From the NCBI RefSeq assembly GCF_016801865.2, contig NC_068939.1, positions 63,209,273 through 63,273,272 of the forward strand: DNA of 64,000 nt, given 5' to 3'. The DNA is from Culex pipiens pallens. Lineage: Eukaryota > Arthropoda > Insecta > Diptera > Culicidae. The translations under genes and the position numbers were made by a program. The stretch's first letter is position 1. Each line of letters begins with the position of its first letter. The notes under the pieces were generated by a model. That model ran no database searches. It had not been told where the DNA came from and was given only the letters and a program-made list of their open reading frames with translations. Shown here one piece after another: positions 38,007 to 49,381 of this stretch.

Positions 38007-38628
38007 TAGTCAAACTTCTTATAAATGAACTCAATAAAAGATTTTGCTCAAAATTGGAACAGTGACTTATTTTTACTCAGAGAATCAAGCCAGCGTGTAT
38101 CCCTGTTGACAATTTTTATTATTGTCACCCTTTTGTAATATTCATAAGGCAAATTATGAAAATTTGAGTATTATAGAAAAATAAGTAAATTTCTGAATCC
38201 TTGAGTATTTTACAGATAACTCTATTTAAAGTAAAAAGGCGCACAAAATTTCGCTTCGATAGATACTTTTATTTCAAATAATGATAATTTAAGTAATTTC
38301 GAAAAAAATACGGTATATTGAGATTTTTTTAAAAAGTATTTATGCTTTGAAACTTAGTAATTTATCAGAAAATAAATTCTTAATGAAAGCATTGATAATT
38401 TGAACATGACATGGATGGATTAAGTAAATTTTGGAAGATTTTTGAATTGAGTTATCGTCCGTTATCGTCGATAAGATTATCGCCGGTAGATGAAATTAAA
38501 CTAGAACTATCGATAGTTAGCGAACCTCGATAAGTTTTATCGTTAACAACCTTGGTCTTTACAGAATTCTTTGTGATCAGATGTAAAACGAACCCAGTTG
38601 AGTTGAATCATAAAATTTTGAATATTGT
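38007..38628. other. AT-rich noncoding sequence
   Basis: No gene. 38450-38555 is crowded with ATCGATA/TTATCG words and ends GTTAACAACCTTGG, possibly one end of a hAT-like element whose partner is not identified. Confidence 0.35.
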
Positions 38629-39229
38629 TATACAACAATTCCATTTGAATAGAGCCTTAACCGATTTTTTTTTCTGGGGGTTCCCTAGTCAAAATAATAA
38701 GACTCGTATTTTTTTGTTTGGCCGTTACGGTGACCTACACCAGGGCCCAAAAATGGCTATTTGATTTTATTATCGCAGTTTTAGCGAAAAAAGTAGTTTT
38801 TTTCCCCGTTTTCGAGCATGTTACGTAAAATTGTCCAAGGAATCCGATAAAATATTTTCAGACATAGGCTCTTTGGTCCAGACACCGTCAAAGTTTCATT
38901 CGACCTTTTCAAATGTTGAGCTGGATTTTTCGGACTTAAGACTGTTTTTCCCAGAAAGACTAAACTTTTCACCTTCATTTGCGTCCAAGACAATTAAAAT
39001 CTGTTGAAACAGCGTGGTTATTTTTTTAAATGTGGTTTTTGCCAAAAAAAAAAACGAAAATGGCAATTTTTGGGACTACCCTAGCACGGTGTAGGCCACC
39101 GTAAAGGCCAAACAAAATGTACTGGTCTTAATATTTTGACCAAGGAACCCCCAGAAAAAAATTAAACCAGATCGGTGATCTTTTTTTCGGTTTAGGCTCT
39201 TTTCAAATGGAATTGAAGTATACTGGATA
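38629..39229. mobile_element. Foldback element, about 110-bp arms
   Basis: Left end TATACAACAATTCCATTTGAA and right end TTCAAATGGAATTGAAGTATA are imperfect inverted repeats. The arms continue inward through CTGGGGGTTCC and GTGACCTACACC. The interior (TCTTTGGTCCAGACACCGTC, TTATCGCAGTTTTAGCG) is shared with 47570-47830 and 35620-35680. Non-coding. Confidence 0.75.
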
Positions 39230-39234
39230 GGATG

Positions 39235-39640
39235 GCAGTGCGTGGCCGAATGGTTACGCTGTCCGCTTTGTAAGCGGATGATTCTGGGTTCGATTCCCAT
39301 CTGCTGCAACCTTCCATCGGATGAGGAAGTAAAATGTCGGTCCCGGCCTTGGTTGTTGTTAGGCCGTTAAGTCACTCCAGGTGTAGGAGTCGTCTCCATG
39401 CCATAAGTACAAACAACACACCAAACCAAGCCTACTCCGGTGGAATCGCTGGCGGCGGTTGGATTCGCAATCCAAAGGTCGTCAGTTCAAACACTGGAGT
39501 GGAAGGTTCCTTGGAGTAGAAAGAGGTTTGGGTGCTCTCCCCATTCAAGCCTTCGGACTCCTAGGTTCGAGCAGAAGCTTGCACTAGAGACCACAGAAGA
39601 CCCGGGAGTCGTTAATGTGGATGGTTTGATTTTTTTTTTG
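39235..39640 (+). mobile_element. SINE with two tRNA-like modules (Thr-TGT and Ala-CGC)
   Basis: Module 1 (39235-39309): A box TGGCCGAATGG, anticodon arm TCCGC-TTTGTAA-GCGGA (anticodon TGT), B box GGTTCGATTCC. Module 2 (about 39435-39513): anticodon arm TTGGA-TTCGCAA-TCCAA (anticodon CGC), weaker B box AGTTCAAACAC and acceptor ACTCC/GGAGT. The body between (ATCGGATGAGGAAGTAAAAT) and the tail (GACCCGGGAGTCGTTAATGT, then T-run) are shared with the SINE at 56715-57000, which lacks module 2. The 61-79 residue frames over it are not genes. Confidence 0.75.
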
Positions 39641-41371
39641 ATAGGATATATGTATAAAATTTGGACTTGGATATTTTAACAAAATGCTAGTCTGGGTTTA
39701 ACAGATTTCAAATTTTCCATGCATTAAATTTTCCTTAAAATGACTTGATAAGAAACCCAGTGATCAGAGATTCTAATGAGATCATTTCGTAAGTGAAATT
39801 AATCAAATTTGAATAATTTTTAAGGATTTCGGATAAGAATTCATCTAAAAATCTCTATCACCAATTCAGAACCATTCCGATCATTGTCCCAGCAGCTGAC
39901 AGACAGAACGAGGGTGTAGCATTGATGCATATCTCCGTCTCCCTTCCATTTAAACGGAATCTTTATTTATTCGTCGCTTCCTTGCGCCAGACTTTGGCTT
40001 TTGTGATGCAAAGCTTTATCGATAAAAAAAATCCGCCGCTCGAACGGAATCTTCGTTTTTCGATTGCATTTTTTCCTCCATTTCGTTCTTTCTGGTTGTG
40101 GGGGGAAATGTAATTTTTCTTCGCTCTTTTTTTTCTAGACTCTGAGAGGGTACGTAGCAGCTGATGGGGACGGGAGGAAAGCTAAATATAATGTTGAACT
40201 TTTGGCCAGAATGTGACCCGATAGTAGTAGTTTTTTGACTTCGTACTAACGATGTTGATATGTAGATGTGATGACGAATTGAGTGTACTTTATGAAAGCT
40301 TATTATTTTTGGTGGTAAGGAATGTTTTGTAATTGCGTTCAAAAGTTTAAATTTAGGTGATTGTGATTGTTTTTACAGAGAATGTCTCCCTTACAATATT
40401 GATAAAATTCAAATCAGCCAAAATTCAGATACGATTCAATATTTTATTTATGGCAAGAAAGTCAAAAACTTTCCTCGTCATTCATTCAAACTAGCAAGTT
40501 CACTTTTGCTGAAGCCGTGCTGATGGCGACAGTTTTATCGGCTGCCTGAACTGGACTTCTGAGCCCGTTATTCATGTATATGTAAAAACTAAACAATCGG
40601 CAAGCTGGCCTGAACTTATCAATGAATAAAATATAAGCCCAGTCAGGAGGAAAGCTACCACCAGTACATTCATTGAGAGGAGAAAGAAGGAGACCAACTG
40701 AATGGCGTTTGGCTGGCAGAAGTGAAAACTCCAACGAAGTATAAAAAAATAAATAAATAAAATAAAATAGCCACTGAAATATGACCTCAACATAGGCGGC
40801 TATATGTAGCAGGACCAAAGTGGCTGCAACTCTACATCGATTGCTTATGAATAAATTGCCACTGTATTGACACTTTAAGTAAATGGATACTACTCAAGGC
40901 GGTAGTGGCTGGAAAGGACATTAGATTAATATTTTTTTTAAATTTAGGTTTTTGAACTTATTTTATTGTGAAAAAAAAAAAAAATATAGCGACGTAATTA
41001 TAAAACTATTTTGCAAAAATCTAATCAAACATCTAATTTTGGAATATCATCACCGAATTTCTTAACTAACTTTTGAGACATTTTCTAAATCACATTTTTT
41101 CCAGCAAACACCATTCCTCTTGGGAACATTGGAATCGGTCATAAAGTGGGTCATCATTTTTATTCGAAGAAAATTTAATCAGCTGCTACCACATAGTACC
41201 GGGGTGGTAGCGAGGGTCTGTTCTTTTAGCATACACGCGTGTATGTTGGCATAGGCCGTGTCGTGATATAGAGTTTTTTTTGATTTATTACAAAGCACTA
41301 TTATTGGATCCAAGCAAACCTTTCAAATCTTGAATATTATTGAAATTGGCTAAAAAATTAAAAACTTAACT
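39641..41371. other. Noncoding, mostly unrecognised sequence
   Basis: No supportable gene. The GC-richer stretch 39890-40160 and the 40490-40870 stretch look single-copy. Frames of 108-110 residues on the minus strand have no domain or codon signature. Confidence 0.3.
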
Positions 41372-41542
41372 TAGGGACCATCCATTAACCACGTGGACAC
41401 TTTTTTGATAATCTCGAACCCCCCCCCCCCCCTTGTGGACAATTGTTCAAACAAAAAAAATCTTTATTGTATGGAGCGTGAACAATTGCCATACCCCCCC
41501 CCCCCCCCCTAAAGTGTCCACGTGGTTTATGGATGGTCCCTT
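41372..41542. mobile_element. 171-bp MITE with GGGACCATCCAT ends and poly(C) tracts
   Basis: Left GGGACCATCCATTAACCACG...GTGGACACTTTT and right AAAGTGTCCACGTGG...ATGGATGGTCCC are near-perfect inverted repeats of about 33 bases. Two poly(C) runs (about 41420-41432 and 41495-41508) lie inside. It directly abuts the (CAAAAAA)n array. Confidence 0.8.
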
Positions 41543-41544
41543 AC

Positions 41545-42195
41545 CAAAAAAAAACAAAAAACAAAAAGCAAAAAAAAACAAAAAACAAAAAACAAAAAAC
41601 AAAAAACAAAAAAAAAACAAAAAACAAAAAAAAAACAAAAAACAAAAAACAAAAAACAAAAAACAAAAAACAAAAAACAAAAAACAAAAAACAAAAAACA
41701 AAAAACAAAAAACAAAAAACAAAAAACAAAAAACAAAAAACAAAAAACAAACAAAAACAAAAAACAAAAAACAAAAAACAAAAAACAAAAAACAAAAAAC
41801 AAAAAACAAAAAACAAAAAACAAAAAACAAAAAACAAAAAACAAAAAACAAAAAACAAAAAACAAAAAACAAAAAACAAAAAACAAAAAACAAAAAACAA
41901 AAAACAAAAAACAAAAAACAAAAAACAAAAAACAAAAAACAAAAAACAAAAAACAAAAAACAAAAAACAAAAAACAAAAAACAAAAAACAAAAAACAAAA
42001 AACAAAAAACAAAAAACAAAAAACAAAAAACAAAAAACAAAAAACAAAAAACAAAAAACAAAAAACAAAAAACAAAAAACAAAAAACAAAAAACAAAAAA
42101 CAAAAAACAAAAAACAAAAAACAAAAAACAAAAAACAAAAAACAAAAAACAAAAAACAAAAAACAAAAAACAAAAAACAAAAAACAAAAAAAAAA
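41545..42195. repeat. (CAAAAAA)n heptamer satellite, about 650 bp
   Basis: About 90 tandem copies of CAAAAAA, nearly perfect apart from the first 100 bases and one irregularity near 41748-41757. Because 7 is not a multiple of 3 and no reading of the repeat contains a stop, all frames on both strands stay open, giving spurious Lys/Asn/Gln- or Phe/Leu/Cys-rich proteins of 230-299 residues. Confidence 0.98.
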
Positions 42196-42711
42196 AGGAA
42201 AACATTCTTTCTGAGGCAAAAAACAATCAAAATCCGGATGAGGCCCAAGGTTTTTGCCACATAGCCTTTTTTGGAACACACTGCTGTTTTTTTTTTTCGA
42301 GGAGTGTCCATGATTGTCCACTCAAACAATAAATAAATTAAAAAAAAAAACAAAGTTCCGAAAATTTCAAATTAAATTGCCTCAGAGAAATTGACGATTA
42401 GGCCTCTGGTTGCTGAAATACAGAGACAAAAGGAAAAGAAACAAGAAAAAAAGATTTTTTTAAGTCTCATCCAAACATTCTCATATTTTAAAATTTTAAT
42501 ACATAAAACGTTTTTATGATCTTTTCGAAAAAAAACAAGTAAAACATTTTTAAATCAAGACAGTTTTATTTAAAAAAAAATCAAATTAAAAAATATTAAT
42601 TGAAATGACAAGCCAATCTTTTCCCCTTGATTTTCTGGGGAATTTTTGAAGATGGGAAGGAGGTTCAAAAACAAGTAATAAAATTAGCAATGACATCAAA
42701 TAGTTGGCACT
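42196..42711. repeat. Noncoding sequence with a module repeated at 46370-46560
   Basis: 42370-42480 (AATTGCCTCAGAGA, CTGAAATACAG, TTTTAAGTCTCATCC) aligns with 46370-46480, and its last part also with 47455-47490. The rest is unassigned. Confidence 0.5.
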
Positions 42712-42873
42712 TAGGCGTCATCCATAAAATATGTCACGCTCTAGGGGGGGAGGGGTGGTCTGAGCAAGTGTGACATTGCATGTTATAAGTACTGAAAAGC
42801 GCGACAAAGGGGGGGGGGAGGGAAGTAAATTTTGGCTGATTTTAGTGTGACGTACTTTATGGATGAAGCCTTA
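42712..42873. mobile_element. 162-bp MITE with GCGTCATCCATAAA ends and poly(G) tracts
   Basis: Left TAGGCGTCATCCATAAAATA...GTCACGCT and right AGTGTGACGTAC...TTTATGGATGAAGCCTTA are inverted repeats of about 28 bases. The interior carries G runs. It shares the ATCCATAAA word with the MITE at 41372, but the rest of the terminus differs. Confidence 0.75.
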
Positions 42874-44877
42874 TATCATTTATTGGAAAATACATTGGGA
42901 AACATATTTTATTCATAATCAATAAAGGTACAATGAACTCCCTTTTCCATAAAAAGGCTTGAAATGACATCGATTGAAATCAAATTCGCGTATAATTGTT
43001 TTACTTCCGGTCACTGCAAATGCTGCGACCCCAAACCCCGATTTGGCGCGATTTCGCTGAGGCAGTTCCAACCTCTCCCCCTACCCTCTCACCAAGAATG
43101 GACCACTGCACTGCACAATCAATAAAACAATTCACCCACATCAGTTCGCGGAAGGCTGCAAGGGTTAGCCAATTGGATCGGACAGCTTCGACAGCCGCAC
43201 ATCACTCAGGCCGGTTATTGAAAATGAGAAGCGCGCCGGAAAAGCACGATTTTCTGCCCCAAAAGCTTTTTTCTCGGAGGGGTGGGGCGTTGGGTGGCAA
43301 TGAATTTTAGAACATTTCCTGCTGAATATTTCAAAACAAATATTGATCTGAGCGTATACTGGCATCATGCCTACCCCCCCATTTTGAGGAATTCCAAAAT
43401 CAGAACCAGGTTTTCGTGCTTGCCATTTCGACAGCTTGACGGACAGTTAAATTAGGAATGCCCACAAATTGGCCAGAAGTTGGAAGTGAACTGGTTGCTG
43501 CTGCAGCTGGTGTTGGCTCGAGGGAGGGCCTTTTTGAGAAATGAGCAATTGATTTCGGAAGGAGGAAAGACTTTGGGCTAGCGCTTGGGATGGCTGGCAT
43601 TGAGCAACTTTGATGTGGAAATTACAAGTCTTGTTAGTGCTGCTATTGCTACAGCTTTTGGAAAGTGGATTTTGATTTGGTGCTCAGCTTTATCAAAACA
43701 GACTTATTGTGCTGTGAATATTGAGCTTCCGTTGAGAATGCGTTCCGTCCAGAGTTTCAACACAAACAGCTTAATTTCCTCTCCAGTCGTTCAAAATTTT
43801 GCGGAAGCGCACGTGTGCCTCACGTTTGTGAAATCAATATTAAAACACACATGTGCCATCCGAAAACGTACTCCTTTGAGTGCAAATTCAAAACCAAATA
43901 AATTCAAGACCACGCTCCCAAATAAAAATAATGCAACCACGTTGCATAACCCAAAGCAACAAAAAAACAGCTCAACCACCCCCTTCAAAAGGGTCACATT
44001 GAGTACCATTTCGGAGGGTGTTTTTTTTTTCTCCACTTGCACTTGCAATTATTCGTCGACCACCACGCTCTCCTTCTCTATACCAAGCTAGGGTTGGCCG
44101 GAGTCAAACCTCCGGAAAATAAGGACAAGTGGAGAAAGCTCAAAAGCGCCTCGCGCCAAGCTCGAGTGGTCAGTTCTGGCTTCTTAATTGAGCTTCTCTT
44201 TTTTTTTTGTTGCTGGCAACAGCTGAGGTCTGCCGTCTGCCGGGGGCTGAACTTTAGTACACCTGAGGGAATTCGGGGGGTTGGATTAGGGCAACCGTTG
44301 GTATGCCGTATTTTTGGGTTGGTTTCTTTCGGTTTATTTTTGGATTAGGGTTGAAGTGACTTGATTTAATAAACATTGATTTAGTAATACAAATGTCTGA
44401 ACGAAGTAAGATTTAATGGTTTAAACACAACTTCTGCAAATAGCCTTTAAAATCGCATTCTTGTTCTTCCTGGAAACCAGTGTAGGGTGTTTCACCTTAA
44501 ACCTCGAGCCAAATTCGTTGGTGACCTTGCTCGGTGAAGGGGTTTTGACTTTGCTTCAATAGGAAGCACCCTGGCGGCAGCTGAATGGTACCGTGTTGGA
44601 GTTCATGCCAGTCGCCAAGCAAAAAGTTGATTGCTTTTGAGCAATTTACTGCTTAAAAAACTGAGTCCCATTTTAACTGCACTGAGTTGTGGTAGGTTTA
44701 AATGTTTGAAATGATTGAAATATTGTTTGATGTATTTTGCACTAGGAATTTAATTTTGTCTCAACGATCCAACGACTCGATTACCCAAAGTGAAACAGTC
44801 CCAGATTAGATTTTGTTGAAAGATCAACTTTTAACCAATTAAGAGGCAGTATTTGTAGATTTTGCTCGATTTGTTCT
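42874..44877. other. GC-richer noncoding sequence, apparently single-copy
   Basis: It is less AT-rich than its surroundings and without transposon ends. A 168-residue frame (43585-44091, +) and a 103-residue frame (44037-44348, +) have no recognisable motif, no splice context and low-complexity stretches. I do not call them genes. Might be intronic or regulatory DNA. Confidence 0.3.
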
Positions 44878-45766
44878 AGAGGTCGTATCGAGGTGCTCCA
44901 ATTTGGATGAAACTTTCAGCATTTGTTTGTTTGTGCATGCCAAATATGAGCCCTCTACGGCGAAGGGAAGTGGGGTAAACGGGCAATGAAGTTTGAGGTC
45001 CAAAATACATGAAAAATCAGAAAATTGCTCCCATTTGCGTAAAACTTGATCAATTCCAACATTCTTAGTTGCATTCAAAAGGTTTTTTGAAGCACTTTAA
45101 AACGTACTTTATACATCCAGGATTGGTTTGACTTCTTATCATAGCTTTTGCAAACTACTGCTAAAAATTGATATTTTTAAAACCTCAATATCTTTTTGCA
45201 ACTGCCTCGAACACCCATACTCCTATAGGTCAAATGTTAGGTTATTTCTTGCACTTTAAGCCTACTTTATGAACTTTTTGGCAAATCGCAGTTTTTCTCA
45301 TAGTTATACGATTTTTCTATAACAAACATTTTACATCGTTAACTTTTGCCCTGTAGGCCAGCATGACGGTACTTTTTGGTCTCAATTTTTATATATTTGG
45401 AATCTTCGGGAAATTTCGCGTAAGTTTGAAGTATTGGAGTTGAAAGTTTGACAGGAAAAAGGCCACTTTGAATGAATTAAAATATTTTTCAATAATTTGT
45501 TGGATTACAAGTGGAACGAGTATTCGCTTTCTTGATACAGCATTTGACGTTTTAATCGCAGGGTAAACAAAATCTAACCTATTTCCAAAATGTATTATTA
45601 AATTATCTAAAAAAATTCAAATTTATGACTCGTACACTTTAACCTAACGTAAAATTTCCCGAGGATTCCAAATATGTAAAAGTTGAGCCCATAAAGTTCA
45701 TATTTGGCATGAGTTCATCTCATATATAGATAAACAAACGCTCGGAGCACCTCGATACAATCTGTT
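44878..45766. mobile_element. Diverged foldback element
   Basis: The outer arms share GTATCGAGGTGCTCC and GCCAAATATGA (44884-44950) with their reverse complements (45700-45763). The inner arms share ATATATTTGGAATC and TCGGGAAAT (45395-45425) with the complement at 45650-45680. The arms are interrupted and old. Confidence 0.5.
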
Positions 45767-46586
45767 ACACACTGTATGTAAAAGTATGAAAATAGAAATT
45801 ACGAGCCATGGTTTCAACATTTTAATGAAAAAAGTGTTTTAAATTGCATTATACACCTCTTCAGTTGTTTTGCCGTCATTAGTTTCCAAAATATTCAAAA
45901 AGTTATGTCGCCACCACCCCCCTCCCCCACCTGAAAAATAAAAGTTTTTCGATTTTGTACAGTATGTAAAAAAAGTATTTACACCCCTTGGGCACTATGC
46001 ACATTTTGTGACGAAACATGTAAAAAAATTAAAGTTTGACAGGAACCTAGTACTACGTTTTGTTCAGAAACTCATGACAGACATTTTGCTACAAAAAGCT
46101 CATGAAAAGATGTTTTCTATAAAAAGTTATATAACAATAACTATTACAAAAATAAAAAAGGTGCAAAAAAAGTTTGTACACCTTTCGAAAAATTAACATA
46201 AATAATGTTATTTGTTGATAAATCACCATAAATCCAGTTTCCCAACTCCAAATAGGCATCCTTGACTGATTAAAAAAATAATTTGGATAGAATTTAAACT
46301 TTATTAACTACTTAGTATAAAAGTTTATATAACTCTGGAAATTCTATATAAAACTTATTTCCATAGAATTGCCCAAGAGACTTTGGAGATTGGGCCATAT
46401 GTTGAAATACAGCAAATAAAAGTAAAAAACAAGAAAATTTATGTTTTTAAGTCTCATTGAAACAGCCTTGTATATGCTAGTACAAATATCTCTGGTCCTA
46501 TTTTGAATGTTAAAAAATATTACACTTGTGAAATTTTATAATATTTAAAAAAACATTTTGAAAATTTTAGAATCGAGACAAGGGGG
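45767..46586. other. AT-rich noncoding sequence with a repeated module
   Basis: 46370-46560 matches 42370-42560. Elsewhere nothing is recognised. Confidence 0.35.
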
Positions 46587-46875
46587 ACCGAGCCACGTAG
46601 CCCAGTGGTAAAGCTTCCGTCTCGTAAGCGGTAGATCGGGGTTCAAATCCCGGCTCGGACCAACACAACTGGTGATCTTTTCCCTTCTGGAATCGATTGC
46701 TTAGTAAAGGGAAGGTAGTGTATCGTCACAAACTGGACCTTATCACGACACCTTAGGAAGGCGACCTATGGAATGTTAACATTAACAATGTAACTGCAAC
46801 TGAATCCACTTTGTAAATGCCAGCCCCGATACTCTTCAAGGGTGTTCCCCTCAGGATCTGGGAAAGATTAACTTT
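46587..46875 (+). mobile_element. tRNA-Thr(CGT)-derived SINE
   Basis: The head at 46587-46663 folds as a tRNA: acceptor GACCGAG/CTCGGAC with one mismatch, A box TAGCCCAGTGG, anticodon loop CTCGTAA (CGT), B box GGTTCAAATCC. A body of about 210 bases follows. Both Pol III boxes are intact, so it could be transcribed. A bare tRNA gene is less likely because no T-run follows the head closely and the D loop is short. Confidence 0.65.
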
Positions 46876-46949
46876 TTTACTTACAATACAAGGGGTCACC
46901 AAACAGCGGCCCACGGTTATTTTTACATAAATTCTCTACGCAAACGGTT

Positions 46950-47500
46950 TTTTCTTAAATAAATGATACAAGGTATAACAAAATTGGGTGATCATTTTAT
47001 CAACTTAATTTGCAAAAAAAAACTATTTTTATTTTTTTTATTTTCTGATATTTTTTTTCAAATGAAAACTTTTCAGAAATTTACAGAATGGACAAAAAAT
47101 CTTTGACCAAGTTATGAATTTTTGAATCAGGACTGTCTTTTTCAAAAAAAAAAATCGAAATACTGGTCGCAAACATTTTTAAACTTATTTTTTCGATGTA
47201 AAATTTGCAATCTAAGAGTACTTGAGTGAAAGTTTGATAAAGTACACCGTTTATAAGTTATAGCCATTTTTAAGATAACTTTTTTGGAAATAGTCTCAGT
47301 TATTTATTTTTAAAATTAGTGTCCATGTTTGCCCAATCTGGAAAACAATATTTTGAAAAGCTAAGAAAATTATCTATATTTTACTTCCTTGAACTTTGTT
47401 GATAAGAAAATTAGTTGCTGAGATATTGCCATGCAAAGATTAAAAAACAGGAAAATTGATGTTTTCTAAGTCTCACCCAAACAACCCCCTATTTTCTAAT
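46950..47500. repeat. Decayed copy of the 23655 foldback (spacer plus part of one arm)
   Basis: It aligns with 23910-24430: AATTTGCAAAAAAAAACT, TTCAGAAATTTACAG, AAGTTATGAATTTTTGAATC, GAGATATTGCCATGCAAAG, CAGGAAAATTGATGTTT. The right arm is absent, replaced after 47460 by a different repeat module. Confidence 0.7.
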
Positions 47501-47569
47501 GTCGATATCTCAGCAACTAATGGTCCGATTTGCAATGTTAAAACTTTAAACATTCGTGAAATTTTAAGT

Positions 47570-49035
47570 TATCGCAGTTTTAGTGAAAAAAGATGATTTT
47601 TTCCCATTTTCGTAATTTTCCCATTTCTGCGCGCGACGCGTCGAAAAAAACGGATTTTATTTCCAAAAATTCTATCTCAGAATCTTTTTGATGGACTCTT
47701 ACCATTTATTGTAAGTTTTGTACAATTGTCCGTGGAATCCGATAAAAATAAGGCTCTTTGGTCCAGACACCGTCAAAACGGCATTTTAAATTTTCATACG
47801 ACCTTTTCATATGTTAGACTAGATTTTTGAAACTTCTTACTATTATTCTTTGAAAGGCCAACTTATCTCCTTTCATTTGCGTATAAGACAGGGGTGATTC
47901 TCTACCAACTCACACCAAATCGGGAATTCCGAAAAAACGTATTTTTCATAGAAAAAAAAAATACTAAAAAAGTTTTAAAAACTCTGCCATAATCTGCTAC
48001 TTAACTGAAAAAAAATTGAACATATCATTTTATGGGAAATTTAATGTACTTTTCGGATCTACACTGACCCAGAAGGGTAATATTTTCATTTAGAACAAAA
48101 TTTTTCATTTTAAAATTTCGTGTTTTTTCTTACTTTGCATGGTTTTTTAAGAGTGTAAAATTGTTCAACAAAGTTATAGAGTAGACAGTTACAAAAATTT
48201 TGATATATAACCATAAGCGATTTGCTAATAAACATTACGAGTTATTGCGATTTTACGAAATAAAGTTTTGAAAAAGTTGGTTGTCATTGATCATGGCCAT
48301 TCATTGTCACCAGTGACAGACACGGGCGACGAAACAAAGAAAAACGCAAAAAGTAACTTGTAGAACAGTGTTACACTCTTAAAAAATAACGAAATTTTAA
48401 AATGATTTTTTTTTGTCTAAATGAAGAAATTACCCTTCTGGGTCAGTGTAGATCCGAAAAGTACATTTAATTTCCCCTAAAATGACATGTTCCATTTTTT
48501 TTGCAGTTAAGTAACGAATAATGGCAGAATTTTTAATACTTTTTCAGTGTTTTTTTTTTCGATGAACGTTTTTTTCGGAATTCTGATTACGCCATAATAT
48601 CGGGCATCTGATTTTACGTAAAAGTCCCTTTGACACCAAATTTCTATCTCATCATCGTTTCAGGCTGTAAATTATTGAAAAACACCTCTTTTTCAGCATG
48701 TTCAAAAATCGAAGGGGTCGCCCCTCCGTCACGAGATATCAAAAAAAGGACCTCACATTCGTGATCAGGGACAAAAGTTACCCATCAGGACAAAGTTTCA
48801 CGCAAATCGAAGAGGGGTCGGGGCAACTGCTGTGTGAGTTGGCGGAGATTTACCCACAGCTAAATTCGGTTGAAATTGCGGGGGGTTATGATTTTTTGAA
48901 AAAAGTGATTTTTGCGAAAATCGACGAAAATGGCAATTTTTTTACCACCCTAACACGGCGTAGGTCACCCTAATGCCCATACAAAAAAATAATTTCGGCC
49001 AGGGAACCCCCAGAAAAAAATTGAGCCCGGTCTGA
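47570..49035. repeat. Composite repeat (CCTACGCCGTGTTAGGG family) with an internal foldback
   Basis: The left part (47570-47850; TTATCGCAGTTTTAGTG, CTCTTTGGTCCAGACACCGT) and right end (48940-49030; CACCCTAACACGGCGTAGGT, GGAACCCCCAGAAAAAAATT) match the foldback at 38629-39229 in order. Between them lies the hairpin 47928-48594 and a stretch (48600-48940) whose 91-residue frame I regard as spurious. Confidence 0.6.
47928..48594. mobile_element. Foldback element, about 245-bp arms
   Basis: The left arm (GAATTCCGAAAAAACG through CTACACTGACCCAGAAGGGT to AAGAGTGTAA) and the right arm (its reverse complement, ending CGTTTTTTTCGGAATTC) are well matched, around a spacer of about 180 bases. Non-coding. 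Confidence 0.8.
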
Positions 49036-49373
49036 GCAAATTTAGTATTTTCCATGTTATTTTCGTGGGGAATCGCTGTATAAATACCAGACCGTTTTCC
49101 AAAAAAACACACATATCACTCAAGGTCTCATAAGTGGCATTATAAGTGGTCAGAACTCGAGACAGGGTTGCCAGATCTTTAATGATTTGGACTCGTTGGA
49201 AAGGTCTTTCGATTACCTAATCAACGATGGGTCGGATGATGGATCCGGACATTGTTTACATACATTATAATGAGATCCGGCTACAAAAAAGTACATAAAT
49301 ATCATTTAAGTCGGGATATCTCAAGACAGGGTTGCGAGATCTTCAATGTTTTGGACCGAGAATTTTGAGGAAT
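49036..49373. repeat. Partial tandem duplication, about 164-bp period
   Basis: GACAGGGTTGCCAGATCTTT (49161) recurs as GACAGGGTTGCGAGATCTTC (49325), with related flanks. Two diverged units are visible. No gene. Confidence 0.5.
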
Positions 49374-49381
49374 GCTAGAAC

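Noticed and set aside
34709..38555. A 3.8-kb hAT element bounded by CCAAGGTTGTTAA and TTAACAACCTTGG
   Set aside because: Only the outer dozen bases match, no 8-bp TSD is found, and many unrelated repeats lie between. Probably coincidence or two separate fragments.
41433..42353. Overlapping open frames of 230-299 residues on both strands (Lys/Asn/Gln-rich or Phe/Cys/Leu-rich)
   Set aside because: They arise entirely from the (CAAAAAA)n satellite, which has no stop in any frame. There is no unique sequence or domain.
43585..44348. 168- and 103-residue plus-strand frames
   Set aside because: No recognised motif, low-complexity segments, and no splice or promoter context. Chance frames in GC-richer DNA are more likely.
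46587..46663. Functional tRNA-Thr gene
   Set aside because: The acceptor has a mismatch, the D loop is short, and a SINE body follows instead of a close T-run terminator.
48698..48973. 91-residue frame that looks superficially protein-like
   Set aside because: It lies in a non-coding mosquito repeat family (47570-49035). The frame is not shared by the related copy and has no known domain.
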